Shown here piece after piece: positions 26,128 to 34,682 of a DNA stretch of 64,000 bases (the stretch's first letter is position 1; each line of letters opens with the position of its first letter). The notes below the pieces were generated by a model. The model worked only from the letters and a program-made list of their open reading frames with translations, was not told the origin of the DNA and did not search any database. The position numbers and the translations under genes are program-made. The stretch is from [Scytonema hofmanni] UTEX 2349. Its GTDB lineage: Bacteria; Cyanobacteriota; Cyanobacteriia; Cyanobacteriales; Nostocaceae. Where the stretch lies: contig NZ_ALWD01000163.1 in the NCBI RefSeq assembly GCF_000582685.1, positions 62,001 to 126,000 of the forward strand, given 5' to 3'.

Positions 26128-27516
26128 ATGAAAATTTTATTAAGTAATATTCTTCCCATGTCTTACCTTGATTTTGATGCTTTATCAACTTCAGCAGTTA
26201 TTATCTCACCTGATGATATTGACCAAGCCGCAGAAATTAGCAATCAAATCCTTGATGAATCCAAGCAATGGCAAGCCTATCTTAATTCTTTAGGTTTATT
26301 GGCTTTTGAGCAATGGTTAGAATCAAGAGCAGAATCGGTAACTATTAATCGAGAAAAATGTACGATTTTACAGCCAGCTTTGGTAAATTTTATTAACAGC
26401 GTTGCTAATTTACAAGTTGGGGAATTTAAAGTTTGTTTAATTACTACTGGTAGTCTGAGTGATGAAATGGTAAGTTTACCGAGAGTCGTTGTCGATTTAC
26501 CAGAGTTTATTCCCCACTTTTATGTTTTAGTGGAGGTGTTGGAAGAACAAGAAGCAGCAAATGTTTATGCTTTTTTGTCCTATCAGGAATTGCAAGAGAG
26601 TTTACAGATAACGTCTTTACAGTCGGATTGGAATTATCAACTACCAATATCCAGTTTTGATGATAATCCAGACCGTTTATTGCTATATTTGCGGTGTTTG
26701 GAACCATCAGCAATATCTTTACCTGCAATTCCTACAAATCGCAATGCGATTTTAGCAAATATACAAAATCAATTGGTTGAATTATTACCTCAGTTACAAT
26801 CACCGAGACGGGAATTATCTGAAGTTTTAACTTGGGAACAAGCTTCTGTTGTTTTTACTAATCCGGAGTTGCTGAATTGGCTTTACACCTTACAGAAACA
26901 AAATAGAGAGACAGAGAATGTAGAGATGGGTAGCGCAAAGCCAGAATCTTCGGGTAATTTTGCCTCTCTACAAGATTTAATTAAATTAATTACGCAACCT
27001 GCTCTCAATGCTGGACGTTGGTTGTGGGATGAGTTGGATGATTTAGCACAGGGACTTTCTTGGGTGTTGTTACCAAGTTTTGCTTTTTCTTCCGCAATGC
27101 GTCCAATACGTAGTCCAGAGGAAGAATTTGAGGTAATTGTTACTCAACTACGACAGAGAGGTTTGGAAATTCCCATACAAGCAAGGGGTGCGTATCAGGA
27201 TATATTATTAGCTGGGATTCCTCTGCGGATGTATGCGGTAACTTGGCATTTGGTAGCAGAATCTCAGCATCCGGAGTGGAGTTTATTATTAATTTTAGGC
27301 GCACCTGCTTTAAGTAGTTTACCTTCTAATATTAAACTTAGGGTCAGCGACCAAACGGGTATTTTAGATGAGTTGGGATTAAATGTGGAAAGTGAAGATT
27401 CTTACATCTTTACCCGTGTGGTGGGTAATTGGGATGAGAAGTTTCTGGTGAGTGTGAGTTTGATGGATGGAGTTGAGGTGACTTTACCACCGTTTGCGTT
27501 TGATTTGGGGAGGTAG
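26128..27516 (+). CDS. DUF1822 family protein
   Basis: 462 residues, recognised as DUF1822 by its overall layout: an N-terminal ISPDDIDQAAEISNQI segment, LNSLGLLAFEQWLESR, then LPEFIPHFYVLVEVLEEQEA and a C-terminal beta-rich part (LLLILGAPALSSLPSNIKLR, ending in a PPFAFDL motif). No signal peptide or membrane segment and no catalytic motif are visible. M11 (26158) is an alternative start. DUF1822 genes occur beside CHAT-domain and CHASE2 genes in cyanobacteria, but the molecular role is not known to me. It is the second gene of the operon headed by the sigma-like gene. Confidence 0.75.
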   Translation: MKILLSNILPMSYLDFDALSTSAVIISPDDIDQAAEISNQILDESKQWQAYLNSLGLLAFEQWLESRAESVTINREKCTILQPALVNFINSVANLQVGEFKVCLITTGSLSDEMVSLPRVVVDLPEFIPHFYVLVEVLEEQEAANVYAFLSYQELQESLQITSLQSDWNYQLPISSFDDNPDRLLLYLRCLEPSAISLPAIPTNRNAILANIQNQLVELLPQLQSPRRELSEVLTWEQASVVFTNPELLNWLYTLQKQNRETENVEMGSAKPESSGNFASLQDLIKLITQPALNAGRWLWDELDDLAQGLSWVLLPSFAFSSAMRPIRSPEEEFEVIVTQLRQRGLEIPIQARGAYQDILLAGIPLRMYAVTWHLVAESQHPEWSLLLILGAPALSSLPSNIKLRVSDQTGILDELGLNVESEDSYIFTRVVGNWDEKFLVSVSLMDGVEVTLPPFAFDLGR

Positions 27517-27579
27517 GGAAGGTTGATAATTTTTTGCTAGGTCTATACTTTGGCTGAGGAAATTCGATAAGATGCTGAG

Positions 27580-28491
27580 ATGATAGACCACGATCGCCTG
27601 TTTAAAGAACTCCTATCTAACTTTTTCCCGGAGTTTATCGAGTTATTTTTCCCTGATATTAGTGCTGAGTGGGAGCGTGACTCAGTACGGTTTTTACCTT
27701 TGGAAGTAATTACCGATGTGACTGAGGGGGAAAGGAAAATTCTTGATGTTCTTGTGCAAGTGTCATTTAAAAGCCAAGATACTTTATTTATCATTCACAC
27801 TGAACACCAGTCCTATTCCCAAACTGGGTTTAATCAACGGATGTTTACCTATTTTGCTCGTTTGCACGAAAAATACGCGCTTCCCATTTACCCGATTGTT
27901 ATTTATTCCCACGATAGCCCCAAAACACTTGAACCAAATTCCTACCGTATTCAGTTAGCAAAGAAAGTAATATTAGAGTTTAATTATGATGTTATCCAGC
28001 TAAATCAACTGCATTGGCAAGATTTTGTGAATCAGCGAAATCCTGTCGCTAGCGCTTTAATGGCAAAAATGCGGATGAGTACAAGCGAACGTCCCCAAGT
28101 TAAACTGACATCATTACAATTGTTAACAACTCTTCAACTCAACCCCGCACAAGTACAGTTAATTTCTGGTTTTATTGATACCTATCTCGAATTGAACTCC
28201 CAAGAAGAAGTCGTGTTTCAAGAACAACTTGCTAACATTGAAGCAAGAGAGCAGGAGGAAGTTATGCAAATTGTTACTAGTTGGATGCGACAAGGACTCG
28301 AACAAGGAGAAAAGCAGGGAGAGTTAAAATTGCTAATGCGGCAAATTAACCGTCGTTTTGGGGAAATCAGTTCACAGCTAAAGGGTAGAATTGAGAATTT
28401 GTCAACCCCTGAGTTAGAAAATTTGGGTGAAGCGCTGTTAGATTTCTCTGATATTGGGGATTTAGAAGCTTGGTTTGAGAGTCTTGCTTAG
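27580..28491 (+). CDS. Rpn-family PD-(D/E)xK nuclease/putative transposase-like protein with DUF4351
   Basis: 303 residues. The N-terminal 200 residues are the Rpn/YhgA-type fold: DRLFKELLSNFFPEFIELFF, active-site D56 in KILDVLVQV, and E75-H-Q77 in FIIHTEHQS, the family's variant of ExK. Residues about 240-303 are the DUF4351 tail (MRQINRRFGEISSQLKGRIE, then LSTPELENLGEALLDFSDI). Such proteins are plentiful in cyanobacterial genomes, and Rpn proteins cut DNA and promote RecA-independent recombination in E. coli. It lies 63 bp after DUF1822 with its own probable start at ATG 27580. It may be co-transcribed by position only. Confidence 0.85.
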   Translation: MIDHDRLFKELLSNFFPEFIELFFPDISAEWERDSVRFLPLEVITDVTEGERKILDVLVQVSFKSQDTLFIIHTEHQSYSQTGFNQRMFTYFARLHEKYALPIYPIVIYSHDSPKTLEPNSYRIQLAKKVILEFNYDVIQLNQLHWQDFVNQRNPVASALMAKMRMSTSERPQVKLTSLQLLTTLQLNPAQVQLISGFIDTYLELNSQEEVVFQEQLANIEAREQEEVMQIVTSWMRQGLEQGEKQGELKLLMRQINRRFGEISSQLKGRIENLSTPELENLGEALLDFSDIGDLEAWFESLA

Positions 28492-28556
28492 TTGAGAGTG
28501 GAAGCGGAGATTCCCTTCGATAAACCACAGAAATGCATGGGTATCAAGCAACAATC

Positions 28557-28784
28557 TCATGGTGCATAATCCTCAAAGTCTGGTAGTGGTTCGTCAAAAT
28601 CATCGGCAATTTTTACTAATCCTTTGGCACTACCAAATTTTGGACGCGGTGCGCTAGCAGTAATTGGTACAATCTTAAAAGCTGAACCGTCACTGCGTGT
28701 GATGATAACTTCCTCTCCAGATGCTACTTCTTCAATTAGTTCTGCTAATCGAGTTTCTGCTTCTTGTAAATTAATTTGGTGCAT
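28557..28784 (-). CDS. Orphan Phd/YefM-type antitoxin
   Basis: 75 residues. HQINLQEAETRLAELIEEVA followed by SGEEVIITRSDGSAFKIVPI is the DNA-binding N-terminal half of the Phd/YefM family as found in cyanobacteria. The acidic C-terminus (DDFDEPLPDFEDYAP) is the usual toxin-binding tail. In type II pairs the toxin follows directly, but downstream (leftward) lies the oppositely oriented Rpn gene, and upstream there is no PIN or RelE frame. The toxin seems to be missing. Confidence 0.7.
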   Translation of the reverse strand: MHQINLQEAETRLAELIEEVASGEEVIITRSDGSAFKIVPITASAPRPKFGSAKGLVKIADDFDEPLPDFEDYAP

Positions 28785-28860
28785 TGATAGTCTCCATTGA
28801 AACCCAATATCTTGAATATATTCTGATTTCCGAATCTACCTTCATTCTCTAACCTTTATT

Positions 28861-29181
28861 CTAAATTGGGTCATCTCTACCAATCCCCAATTCCTTGAGT
28901 TTGATTTTCACATCTTCCCACTGAGTACCGCAATAGTAGTATTGTTTATCCAATATATTTGCAATGTAGTAACCCTGCTTCCCTCCGTTAATTCGGAAAA
29001 GGGCGATCGCAACTTTTTTCATCGAAGTATCAAAAGCGGCAAATATATCTTCTTGGGAAAGTAAAGGTGCATTAAACAGGTTTATAAATGGTTCACCCTC
29101 CTTAAAAGCCCAACCATTACCGCGACGTTGAATAATTCGATAGTAAACCGGACGTACAATTGTTGTACTGGAGTCTGACAT
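28861..29181 (-). CDS. Small hypothetical protein
   Basis: 106 residues, not recognised. It is a soluble alpha/beta protein: VRPVYYRIIQRRGNGWAFKE, then FDTSMKKVAIALFRINGGKQ, and a GYYIANILDKQYYYCGTQW strand pair. No motif or signal is visible. It lies between the orphan antitoxin and the TTG-start gene, same strand, and is separated from the latter by a strong hairpin. Confidence 0.5.
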   Translation of the reverse strand: MSDSSTTIVRPVYYRIIQRRGNGWAFKEGEPFINLFNAPLLSQEDIFAAFDTSMKKVAIALFRINGGKQGYYIANILDKQYYYCGTQWEDVKIKLKELGIGRDDPI

Positions 29182-29226
29182 ACTTAATCGCCGATATTTA
29201 ATAACAAGTGTAAGATTATTAAGGAA

Positions 29227-29256
29227 GATAGCCCCCAGGTTAGGTTAGGGGCTATC
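29227..29256. terminator. Bidirectional hairpin terminator
   Basis: GATAGCCCC (29227-29235) and GGGGCTATC (29248-29256) form a perfect 9-bp stem with a 12-base loop. On the plus strand it is followed by ATTTTT; on the minus strand by a weaker T-rich run. It probably ends leftward transcription of the gene at 29272-29466. Confidence 0.65.
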
Positions 29257-29271
29257 ATTTTTACTAGTTAA

Positions 29272-29466
29272 CTAGTTGTCGTCATTTTGTGACCGTTGTT
29301 GTGGTTCATCAGCCACATCATCCAGGTCGCTATTAACGACTTCTGAGTCTACGAGGTATCTTTCACCAGATACTTTATCTTCCTTCTCCCAAAGTCTCAG
29401 AAGAGTGCGGATAAAGATTTTAACTGGATTCCAAAAACCTCGATGACCGTTACCATTTTGATTCAA
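29272..29466 (-). CDS. Small protein with TTG start and near-perfect Shine-Dalgarno
   Basis: 64 residues, unrecognised. The start is TTG, preceded at the right distance by AAGGAGGTGAT, a full match to the 16S anti-SD and far stronger than any other RBS in the window. The N-terminus is Gly/Asn-rich and basic (NGNGHRGFWNPVKIFIRTLL); the C-terminus is acidic. It could be a peptide effector or a small regulator; no export signal is clear. A GGGGACA-CAAT-TGTCCCC hairpin sits just upstream at 29493-29510 and could modulate its expression. Confidence 0.5.
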   Translation of the reverse strand: MNQNGNGHRGFWNPVKIFIRTLLRLWEKEDKVSGERYLVDSEVVNSDLDDVADEPQQRSQNDDN

Positions 29467-29492
29467 TAAATCACCTCCTTAATTCGGTAAAT

Positions 29493-29510
29493 GGGGACAC
29501 AATTGTCCCC
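29493..29510. terminator. Hairpin between two leftward small genes
   Basis: GGGGACA (29493-29499) pairs perfectly with TGTCCCC (29504-29510) around CAAT. It lies after the stop of the gene at 29555-29761 and 20 bp before the Shine-Dalgarno of the next gene. It may be a terminator for the former or a leader structure for the latter. Confidence 0.45.
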
Positions 29511-29554
29511 AAATTTATTTTAATTTTCTTTTACACCAGTTTTAATGACTAAAT

Positions 29555-29761
29555 TTAACTATTTTTAGATATTACAGATGATTTATTGCTGAGGATTAAG
29601 ATAATCTCTCCATTGGCGATCGCATCCAATAGTTGTCCGGTAGAGCCTTCGTCATCATAGACATAGCCTAAATTTTGGGCGATTTCTTTTAGCTTATCTC
29701 CTGTCCCTTGGGCGACTCGTGCGTGGAGATTTGTGCGGTCTAGTTTCTTTCTTCCTGCCAT
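29555..29761 (-). CDS. Small hypothetical protein
   Basis: 68 residues from the ATG at 29761 (an upstream ATG at 29782 adds seven residues and is less likely). It begins MAGRKKLDRTNLHARVAQGT, then DKLKEIAQNLGYVYDDEGST and a short hydrophobic C-terminal helix. The basic start followed by a helix pair suggests a small DNA-binding protein of the type found in plasmid control regions or toxin-antitoxin modules, but no family is certain. Confidence 0.5.
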   Translation of the reverse strand: MAGRKKLDRTNLHARVAQGTGDKLKEIAQNLGYVYDDEGSTGQLLDAIANGEIILILSNKSSVISKNS

Positions 29762-29964
29762 AAGTGTCAACCAATAAATCACAAAAGTGGTTTACATCTA
29801 TAGAATAGCAAAGGGCATTCATGTTGTGATGCAGGGAATACCAGAAACTTTTTTGGCTTTTCTTCACAATATCTTTACATTGCACATAGCTGTCAGTGTT
29901 TGTACAGTATGTCGCCTCAAGGTATCGTAACTATGCTGAGGTTTATTTTTGAGTTTTGCATCAA

Positions 29965-29999
29965 TTTTGGCATAACCTGGTTTGCCCTCAGAAATACAA
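29965..29999 (+). promoter_or_regulatory. Island motif copy A, upstream of the first TPR-CHAT gene
   Basis: TTTTGGCATA at 29965-29974, then 15 bp ending CTC, then AGAAATA at 29990-29996. It ends 49 bp before the ATG at 30046. It is the only copy with 15 instead of 14 bp between the blocks. Confidence 0.6.
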
Positions 30000-30045
30000 G
30001 AGATTGAACAAGCGATTGACTGTAGGGATAAAAGAGGAGTAACCA

Positions 30046-33000
30046 ATGTCTAACCATTTGAAGAGTTTTGCTTTAGCTACTTTAGTGTTTTCACTGACTT
30101 GTGGTGTTGGTTTGGCAGCAAATGATGTGGTAGTCAAGCATACTTTGGCACAAACTGCGGCAAGTTCAGATGGGAAAGCGGAAGCTGATAAGTTGTTTCA
30201 AGAGGGTGTGCAGCAGTTTCGTCGTGGGGAATATCCCAAAGCATTGCAGACTTATCAACGGGTGTTGGAGATTAGGCAGCAATTGGGGGATAAGGCAGGT
30301 ATTGGGCAAACCCTCAATAATATAGGACAAGTTTACAACTTGGTTCAACCGGAAAAAGCATTAGAAGTTTTACAGCAAGCATTGACGATTCGTAGAGAAA
30401 TTAAAGACCGCGCTGGAGAGGGAGAAACCCTAGATAACATCGGTGGGGCTTACCTTGCTTTAGATAAAGATGAGGAAGCCTTAAAAACTTTACAGCAAGC
30501 TTTAGAAATTCGTCGTGAGGTTAAAGATAAAGCAGGAGAAGCTGTTACTCTCAGTCGAATGGGTTTAACTTATACTTTCTTGAAACAACAAGATAAAGGC
30601 TTGAAACTTTTACAACAAGCACTGGCGATGCATAAAGAATTAGGGGATAAATACCAAGAGGGATTGACTCTATTTAGGATAGCAGGAGCTTACAGCAATA
30701 TAGATAATTATCCCAATGCTTTAGATTGGTATAATAAAGCTTTAGCTGTGAATCGTGAAATCGGAAATCGCGCTTGGGAAGGTAGGAGTTTACAGCAGAT
30801 AGGATTGATTTATTTGAATAAAAAAGAATATGACAATGCATTGAAATTTTTACAACAATCATTACCGCTCATTCAAGAAGCAGGAATACGTGATTTTGAA
30901 GCTAGTATTTTTAATAATATAGGAAATACTTATTTTAATCAACAAAAATATGATCGAGCTATTGAAGCTTATCAACAAGCTTTACCTATAGCTCGTCAGG
31001 TAAAAGATAAATCTCTTGAATCTAGGATTCTTATATCTTTAGGAGATAGTTATACAAAACAAGAGAAATATGAGAAGACTTTAGAGTTTTATCAACAGGC
31101 TTTACCATTAGCAAACAAAAATACCGAACAAGAAGCCAGAATACTTGCGCTTATTGGAGTTTCCTATATTCAGCAAGGTAAATATGACTTGGCAATAGAA
31201 AATTTACAAAAGTCATTAATAAGCGCTAGGGAAATAAAGAATAAAGTATTAGAATTTCAAGCTCTTACCGGGATTGGACTGATTTACAGTTTACAGAAAA
31301 AATATGATAAAGCAATTGAATTTTCTCAGCAAGCATTAGCTCTCCAAAGAGAAACACCAAATAATCGCTCTGCACAATTAGAAATTCTCATGCAAATCAT
31401 GAGCATCTATTTTGGAAGTGCTAGTGATCTCACGCTTAAAAAAGATTATTCTCCTGTAATAATTCAAGCTAATGAAGCTCTCAAATTAGTTCCAGATACT
31501 TTAAAACTTGCAAGAGAACTAAATAATTCCACAGCAGAAAAAGAAATATTACAAATCCAAAGTCAATCCTACTCACTCATAGGTAATTATCATCTTCAAT
31601 TAAGGGAATTAGAAAAAGCAGAAAAATTTATTCAACAAGGTTTGAATATTGCTAGACAGTCTGAAAATTTAGATGCTGAGAAATATGCTTTATCTTTTCT
31701 CCCCGATGTTTATAAAGACCAAGGAGATATTAGCAAGGTTATTGAATTAGGTCAGAGAGAATTAGAAATTGCTAAACAACTCAAAGATCCAACTTTTGAA
31801 GCACAGGCTTTATTAAGCCTTGCCACTACCTATGGTGTTTTGGGAGATTTTGATAAAAGTATTCAGTTTTCACAACAAGCTTTAAGCAAATCGAATGAAA
31901 TTGATATCCAAAAACTACCGAAGTATTCTCAATCTCATGCTTATTATCAAAAGCTGTCTGCTTTGGGTTTTTTGAGTTTAGTCTACACGAATATAGGGAA
32001 ATATGATAAAGCTTTTGAATATGCTCAACAACGTTTAAACTTTGCAAAAACTTTAAAAAAACCTGAGTTTGAGGCTAGCGCATTGATTGCATTAGGTGAT
32101 GTATATCAGAATAACCAAGAATTCCAAAGAGCAATTGAACTTACCCAGCAATCTTTAAAAATTGCCAAGGAAATTAATAATATTGAATTGGAGGTAGAAG
32201 CATTAAAAAAACTTAGTGCAGCTTCCATAGGAAAGGGAGACTATCAGCAAGCTTTGGAGTATTCACAGCAGGTTTTCCTGATAGCTGAAAAAACTAAAAA
32301 CTTTAGGATTAAAATAGATGCTTTAGATATTCAAAGGCAGATTTATACTAAGCAAGGCAATTATAAGAAAACTCTGGAATTATTTCAGGAGGCATTGTCA
32401 GTTGCTAAACAAAATATTGACCCATACTCTGAATGGTCAAGTCTTATAGAAATTGGGCTATTCTATAAAACTTTAGGAGATGAACAACAAAGCACTGAAT
32501 ATTTACAACAATCACTTACCCTATCTCAGAAAATAAAAAATCCTCAAAGGGAGGGTATAAGTTTATTCATTATTGCCTATAGCTATTTCGGTAAAGACCA
32601 ACCACAAAAAATCATTGAATATGCGAATCGAGGTTTAGCTATTTTACCCAAAACCAAAGAAATTACAGTAGAAATTATAGGAAATATTGTACTTGGTCTG
32701 GGCTATGGTGAGCTAAATAACGAGCCAAAAGCAATGGCAGCAGCCCAAGCTAGTTTAGAACTTGCTAGAAAGTCAAAAAATCCTGGCTTTGAAAAGTATG
32801 TACTCACATTTATAGGAGATTTGCAGCGTAAGTTTGGTAAAAAGCAAGAAGCTATCCAAACATATAATCAAGCATTAGCAATTAAAGTTAAAGGGAAAGC
32901 TGTAGGTGCTAATTCGGGAATTTATGCTGGTTTAGGTCGTGCTTATGCTGATTTAAATCAACCTAAACTTGCCATTAGTTATTACAAAGAAGCTATCAAT

Positions 33001-34617
33001 CGTATTGAAGAAGTGCGGAGTGGTATTAAATTATTAACGCCAGAATTACAAGCTTCATTCTTACAAGCAACCGTTGATTTTGGTAAAGTCAAAACCTCTG
33101 ATATTTATCGTCAACTAGCAGATTTATTATCCTCTCAAGGACGAAACGCGGAAGCACAACAAATACTTGAACTTTTGGCACTTCAAAATATCAATGATTT
33201 TACCCGTCAAACGAGAAGTACTGCAAAAGTCACAGATGTAGAATTAAGTAGTGCAGAAAAGCAAATTATTAATAAGCATGGAACTTTAATCGCATTTGGC
33301 AAGCAACTAGCTGAATGCAAAAATAAATGTTCTCAATTAAGTAGCTTAAAAAATCAGTATAGGCAACTAACGGAGGAATTCAATCAACTAGTAAAAAATA
33401 TTCAAAATTCTGAAGTTGATAAATCCGGTATTGATAAGGTATATGACCGTACTTCTGATTTAATTGCTGGGGCTTCAAAAATAGTAGATGAGCAAACAGA
33501 TACAGTCTTAATTTATCCCTTAGTACTTAAGGATAAAATCCGAATACTTTGGGCATCAAAAGGTGGCGTTTTTGGTAGTAAAGTTTGCAAAATGGGTGAA
33601 AGTGAACTAACCAAAGATGTTACTGATTTTCGCAAATTATTACAAAATTCATCTAGTGATATCAAACAGGTAAAAGCAACAGGTAAGAAACTATATGATT
33701 GTCTCATTCAACCTGTAGAGGCAGAACTGAAAGCAAATAAAATCAAACATTTAGTGTTTGTGCCAGACCTTGCTATTAATTATATTCCAATGGGGGCGCT
33801 TTTTGATGGGGAAAAATATTTGCTAGATAATTACACCATCACATCTATTCTGAATGTGGGTGTAACAAATTTTAAAGACACACTACCTTCGGAAGTGAAC
33901 AAAACACAGATTTTAGGTTTAGGCTTATCACAAGAAGCTAAAACACCGGATGGCATATTTCCTGCTCTAAAAAATGTACTCATAGAGTTAGACTCCATTA
34001 TCAAATCAAAACCTAACGACACGAAAGGAATATACCCTGGTGATAAGTTGGTTGATAAAGATTTTAATCTAGATGCACTAGAAAATAACCTCAAGGGACG
34101 AAACATTTTACATATTGCCACCCACGCTCTTTTCAAACCTAAAGACCCTACAAAATCTTATATTCTTCTGGGAACAGGTGCGGAGTACCCAATCGAAAAA
34201 ATTCAATTTTTACAAAATTTACGTGATGTTCATCTTGTGGTGTTGTCTGCTTGCGAAACAGCGCTTGGTGGTTCAGATCAAAATGGTGTAGAAATTCAAG
34301 GTATTAGTTCTTATTTCTTAAGAGATAAAGCTAAAGCAGTTATGGCATCTCTGTGGAAAGTTGATGACCCTAGCACATCTCAACTAATGCAACTATTTTA
34401 CAAAAACCTCGCCACAGGGAAAATGACGAAATCTGAAGCATTACGTCAAGCGCAACTGAGCTTACTAGACGGGAATAACTCCAGCAGAAACTCCGAACAA
34501 CGTGGTATTACAGTGAATATATCACCCGGCACCTCTTCAAGAAATGAAAAGTATCAAAGCGGCTATTCACATCCTTACTACTGGGCACCATTTATTTTAA
34601 TTGGCAATGGACTTTAA
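30046..34617 (+). CDS. Exported TPR-CHAT protease-like protein
   Basis: 1523 residues. A Sec signal peptide is visible (basic start, then FALATLVFSLTCGVGLA). Residues about 45-1000 are an almost uninterrupted array of 40-residue TPRs of the type ALEVLQQALTIRREIKDRAG. The CHAT domain fills about 1120-1523, with the predicted catalytic His at H1360 in HIATHALF and Cys at C1403 in VLSACETAL; the residue after His is Ala rather than the usual Gly. CHAT proteins are caspase-like (separase-related) proteases, and TPR arrays usually bind partners or substrates. The start is preceded by a good GAGGAG RBS and by copy A of the island motif. It is followed after 65 bp by the CHAT-CHASE2 gene. Confidence 0.9.
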   Translation: MSNHLKSFALATLVFSLTCGVGLAANDVVVKHTLAQTAASSDGKAEADKLFQEGVQQFRRGEYPKALQTYQRVLEIRQQLGDKAGIGQTLNNIGQVYNLVQPEKALEVLQQALTIRREIKDRAGEGETLDNIGGAYLALDKDEEALKTLQQALEIRREVKDKAGEAVTLSRMGLTYTFLKQQDKGLKLLQQALAMHKELGDKYQEGLTLFRIAGAYSNIDNYPNALDWYNKALAVNREIGNRAWEGRSLQQIGLIYLNKKEYDNALKFLQQSLPLIQEAGIRDFEASIFNNIGNTYFNQQKYDRAIEAYQQALPIARQVKDKSLESRILISLGDSYTKQEKYEKTLEFYQQALPLANKNTEQEARILALIGVSYIQQGKYDLAIENLQKSLISAREIKNKVLEFQALTGIGLIYSLQKKYDKAIEFSQQALALQRETPNNRSAQLEILMQIMSIYFGSASDLTLKKDYSPVIIQANEALKLVPDTLKLARELNNSTAEKEILQIQSQSYSLIGNYHLQLRELEKAEKFIQQGLNIARQSENLDAEKYALSFLPDVYKDQGDISKVIELGQRELEIAKQLKDPTFEAQALLSLATTYGVLGDFDKSIQFSQQALSKSNEIDIQKLPKYSQSHAYYQKLSALGFLSLVYTNIGKYDKAFEYAQQRLNFAKTLKKPEFEASALIALGDVYQNNQEFQRAIELTQQSLKIAKEINNIELEVEALKKLSAASIGKGDYQQALEYSQQVFLIAEKTKNFRIKIDALDIQRQIYTKQGNYKKTLELFQEALSVAKQNIDPYSEWSSLIEIGLFYKTLGDEQQSTEYLQQSLTLSQKIKNPQREGISLFIIAYSYFGKDQPQKIIEYANRGLAILPKTKEITVEIIGNIVLGLGYGELNNEPKAMAAAQASLELARKSKNPGFEKYVLTFIGDLQRKFGKKQEAIQTYNQALAIKVKGKAVGANSGIYAGLGRAYADLNQPKLAISYYKEAINRIEEVRSGIKLLTPELQASFLQATVDFGKVKTSDIYRQLADLLSSQGRNAEAQQILELLALQNINDFTRQTRSTAKVTDVELSSAEKQIINKHGTLIAFGKQLAECKNKCSQLSSLKNQYRQLTEEFNQLVKNIQNSEVDKSGIDKVYDRTSDLIAGASKIVDEQTDTVLIYPLVLKDKIRILWASKGGVFGSKVCKMGESELTKDVTDFRKLLQNSSSDIKQVKATGKKLYDCLIQPVEAELKANKIKHLVFVPDLAINYIPMGALFDGEKYLLDNYTITSILNVGVTNFKDTLPSEVNKTQILGLGLSQEAKTPDGIFPALKNVLIELDSIIKSKPNDTKGIYPGDKLVDKDFNLDALENNLKGRNILHIATHALFKPKDPTKSYILLGTGAEYPIEKIQFLQNLRDVHLVVLSACETALGGSDQNGVEIQGISSYFLRDKAKAVMASLWKVDDPSTSQLMQLFYKNLATGKMTKSEALRQAQLSLLDGNNSSRNSEQRGITVNISPGTSSRNEKYQSGYSHPYYWAPFILIGNGL

Positions 34618-34625
34618 AAATTAAT

Positions 34626-34649
34626 AGAGATGCGATTAATTGCATCTCT
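34626..34649. terminator. Intergenic hairpin, attenuator-like
   Basis: AGAGATGC (34626-34633) pairs perfectly with GCATCTCT (34642-34649) around an 8-base loop, between the TPR-CHAT and CHAT-CHASE2 genes. No U-run follows, so partial termination or RNA stabilisation is more likely than full termination. Confidence 0.45.
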
Positions 34650-34682
34650 ACCAACTAACAAATAATAAACCACAAATCACAA

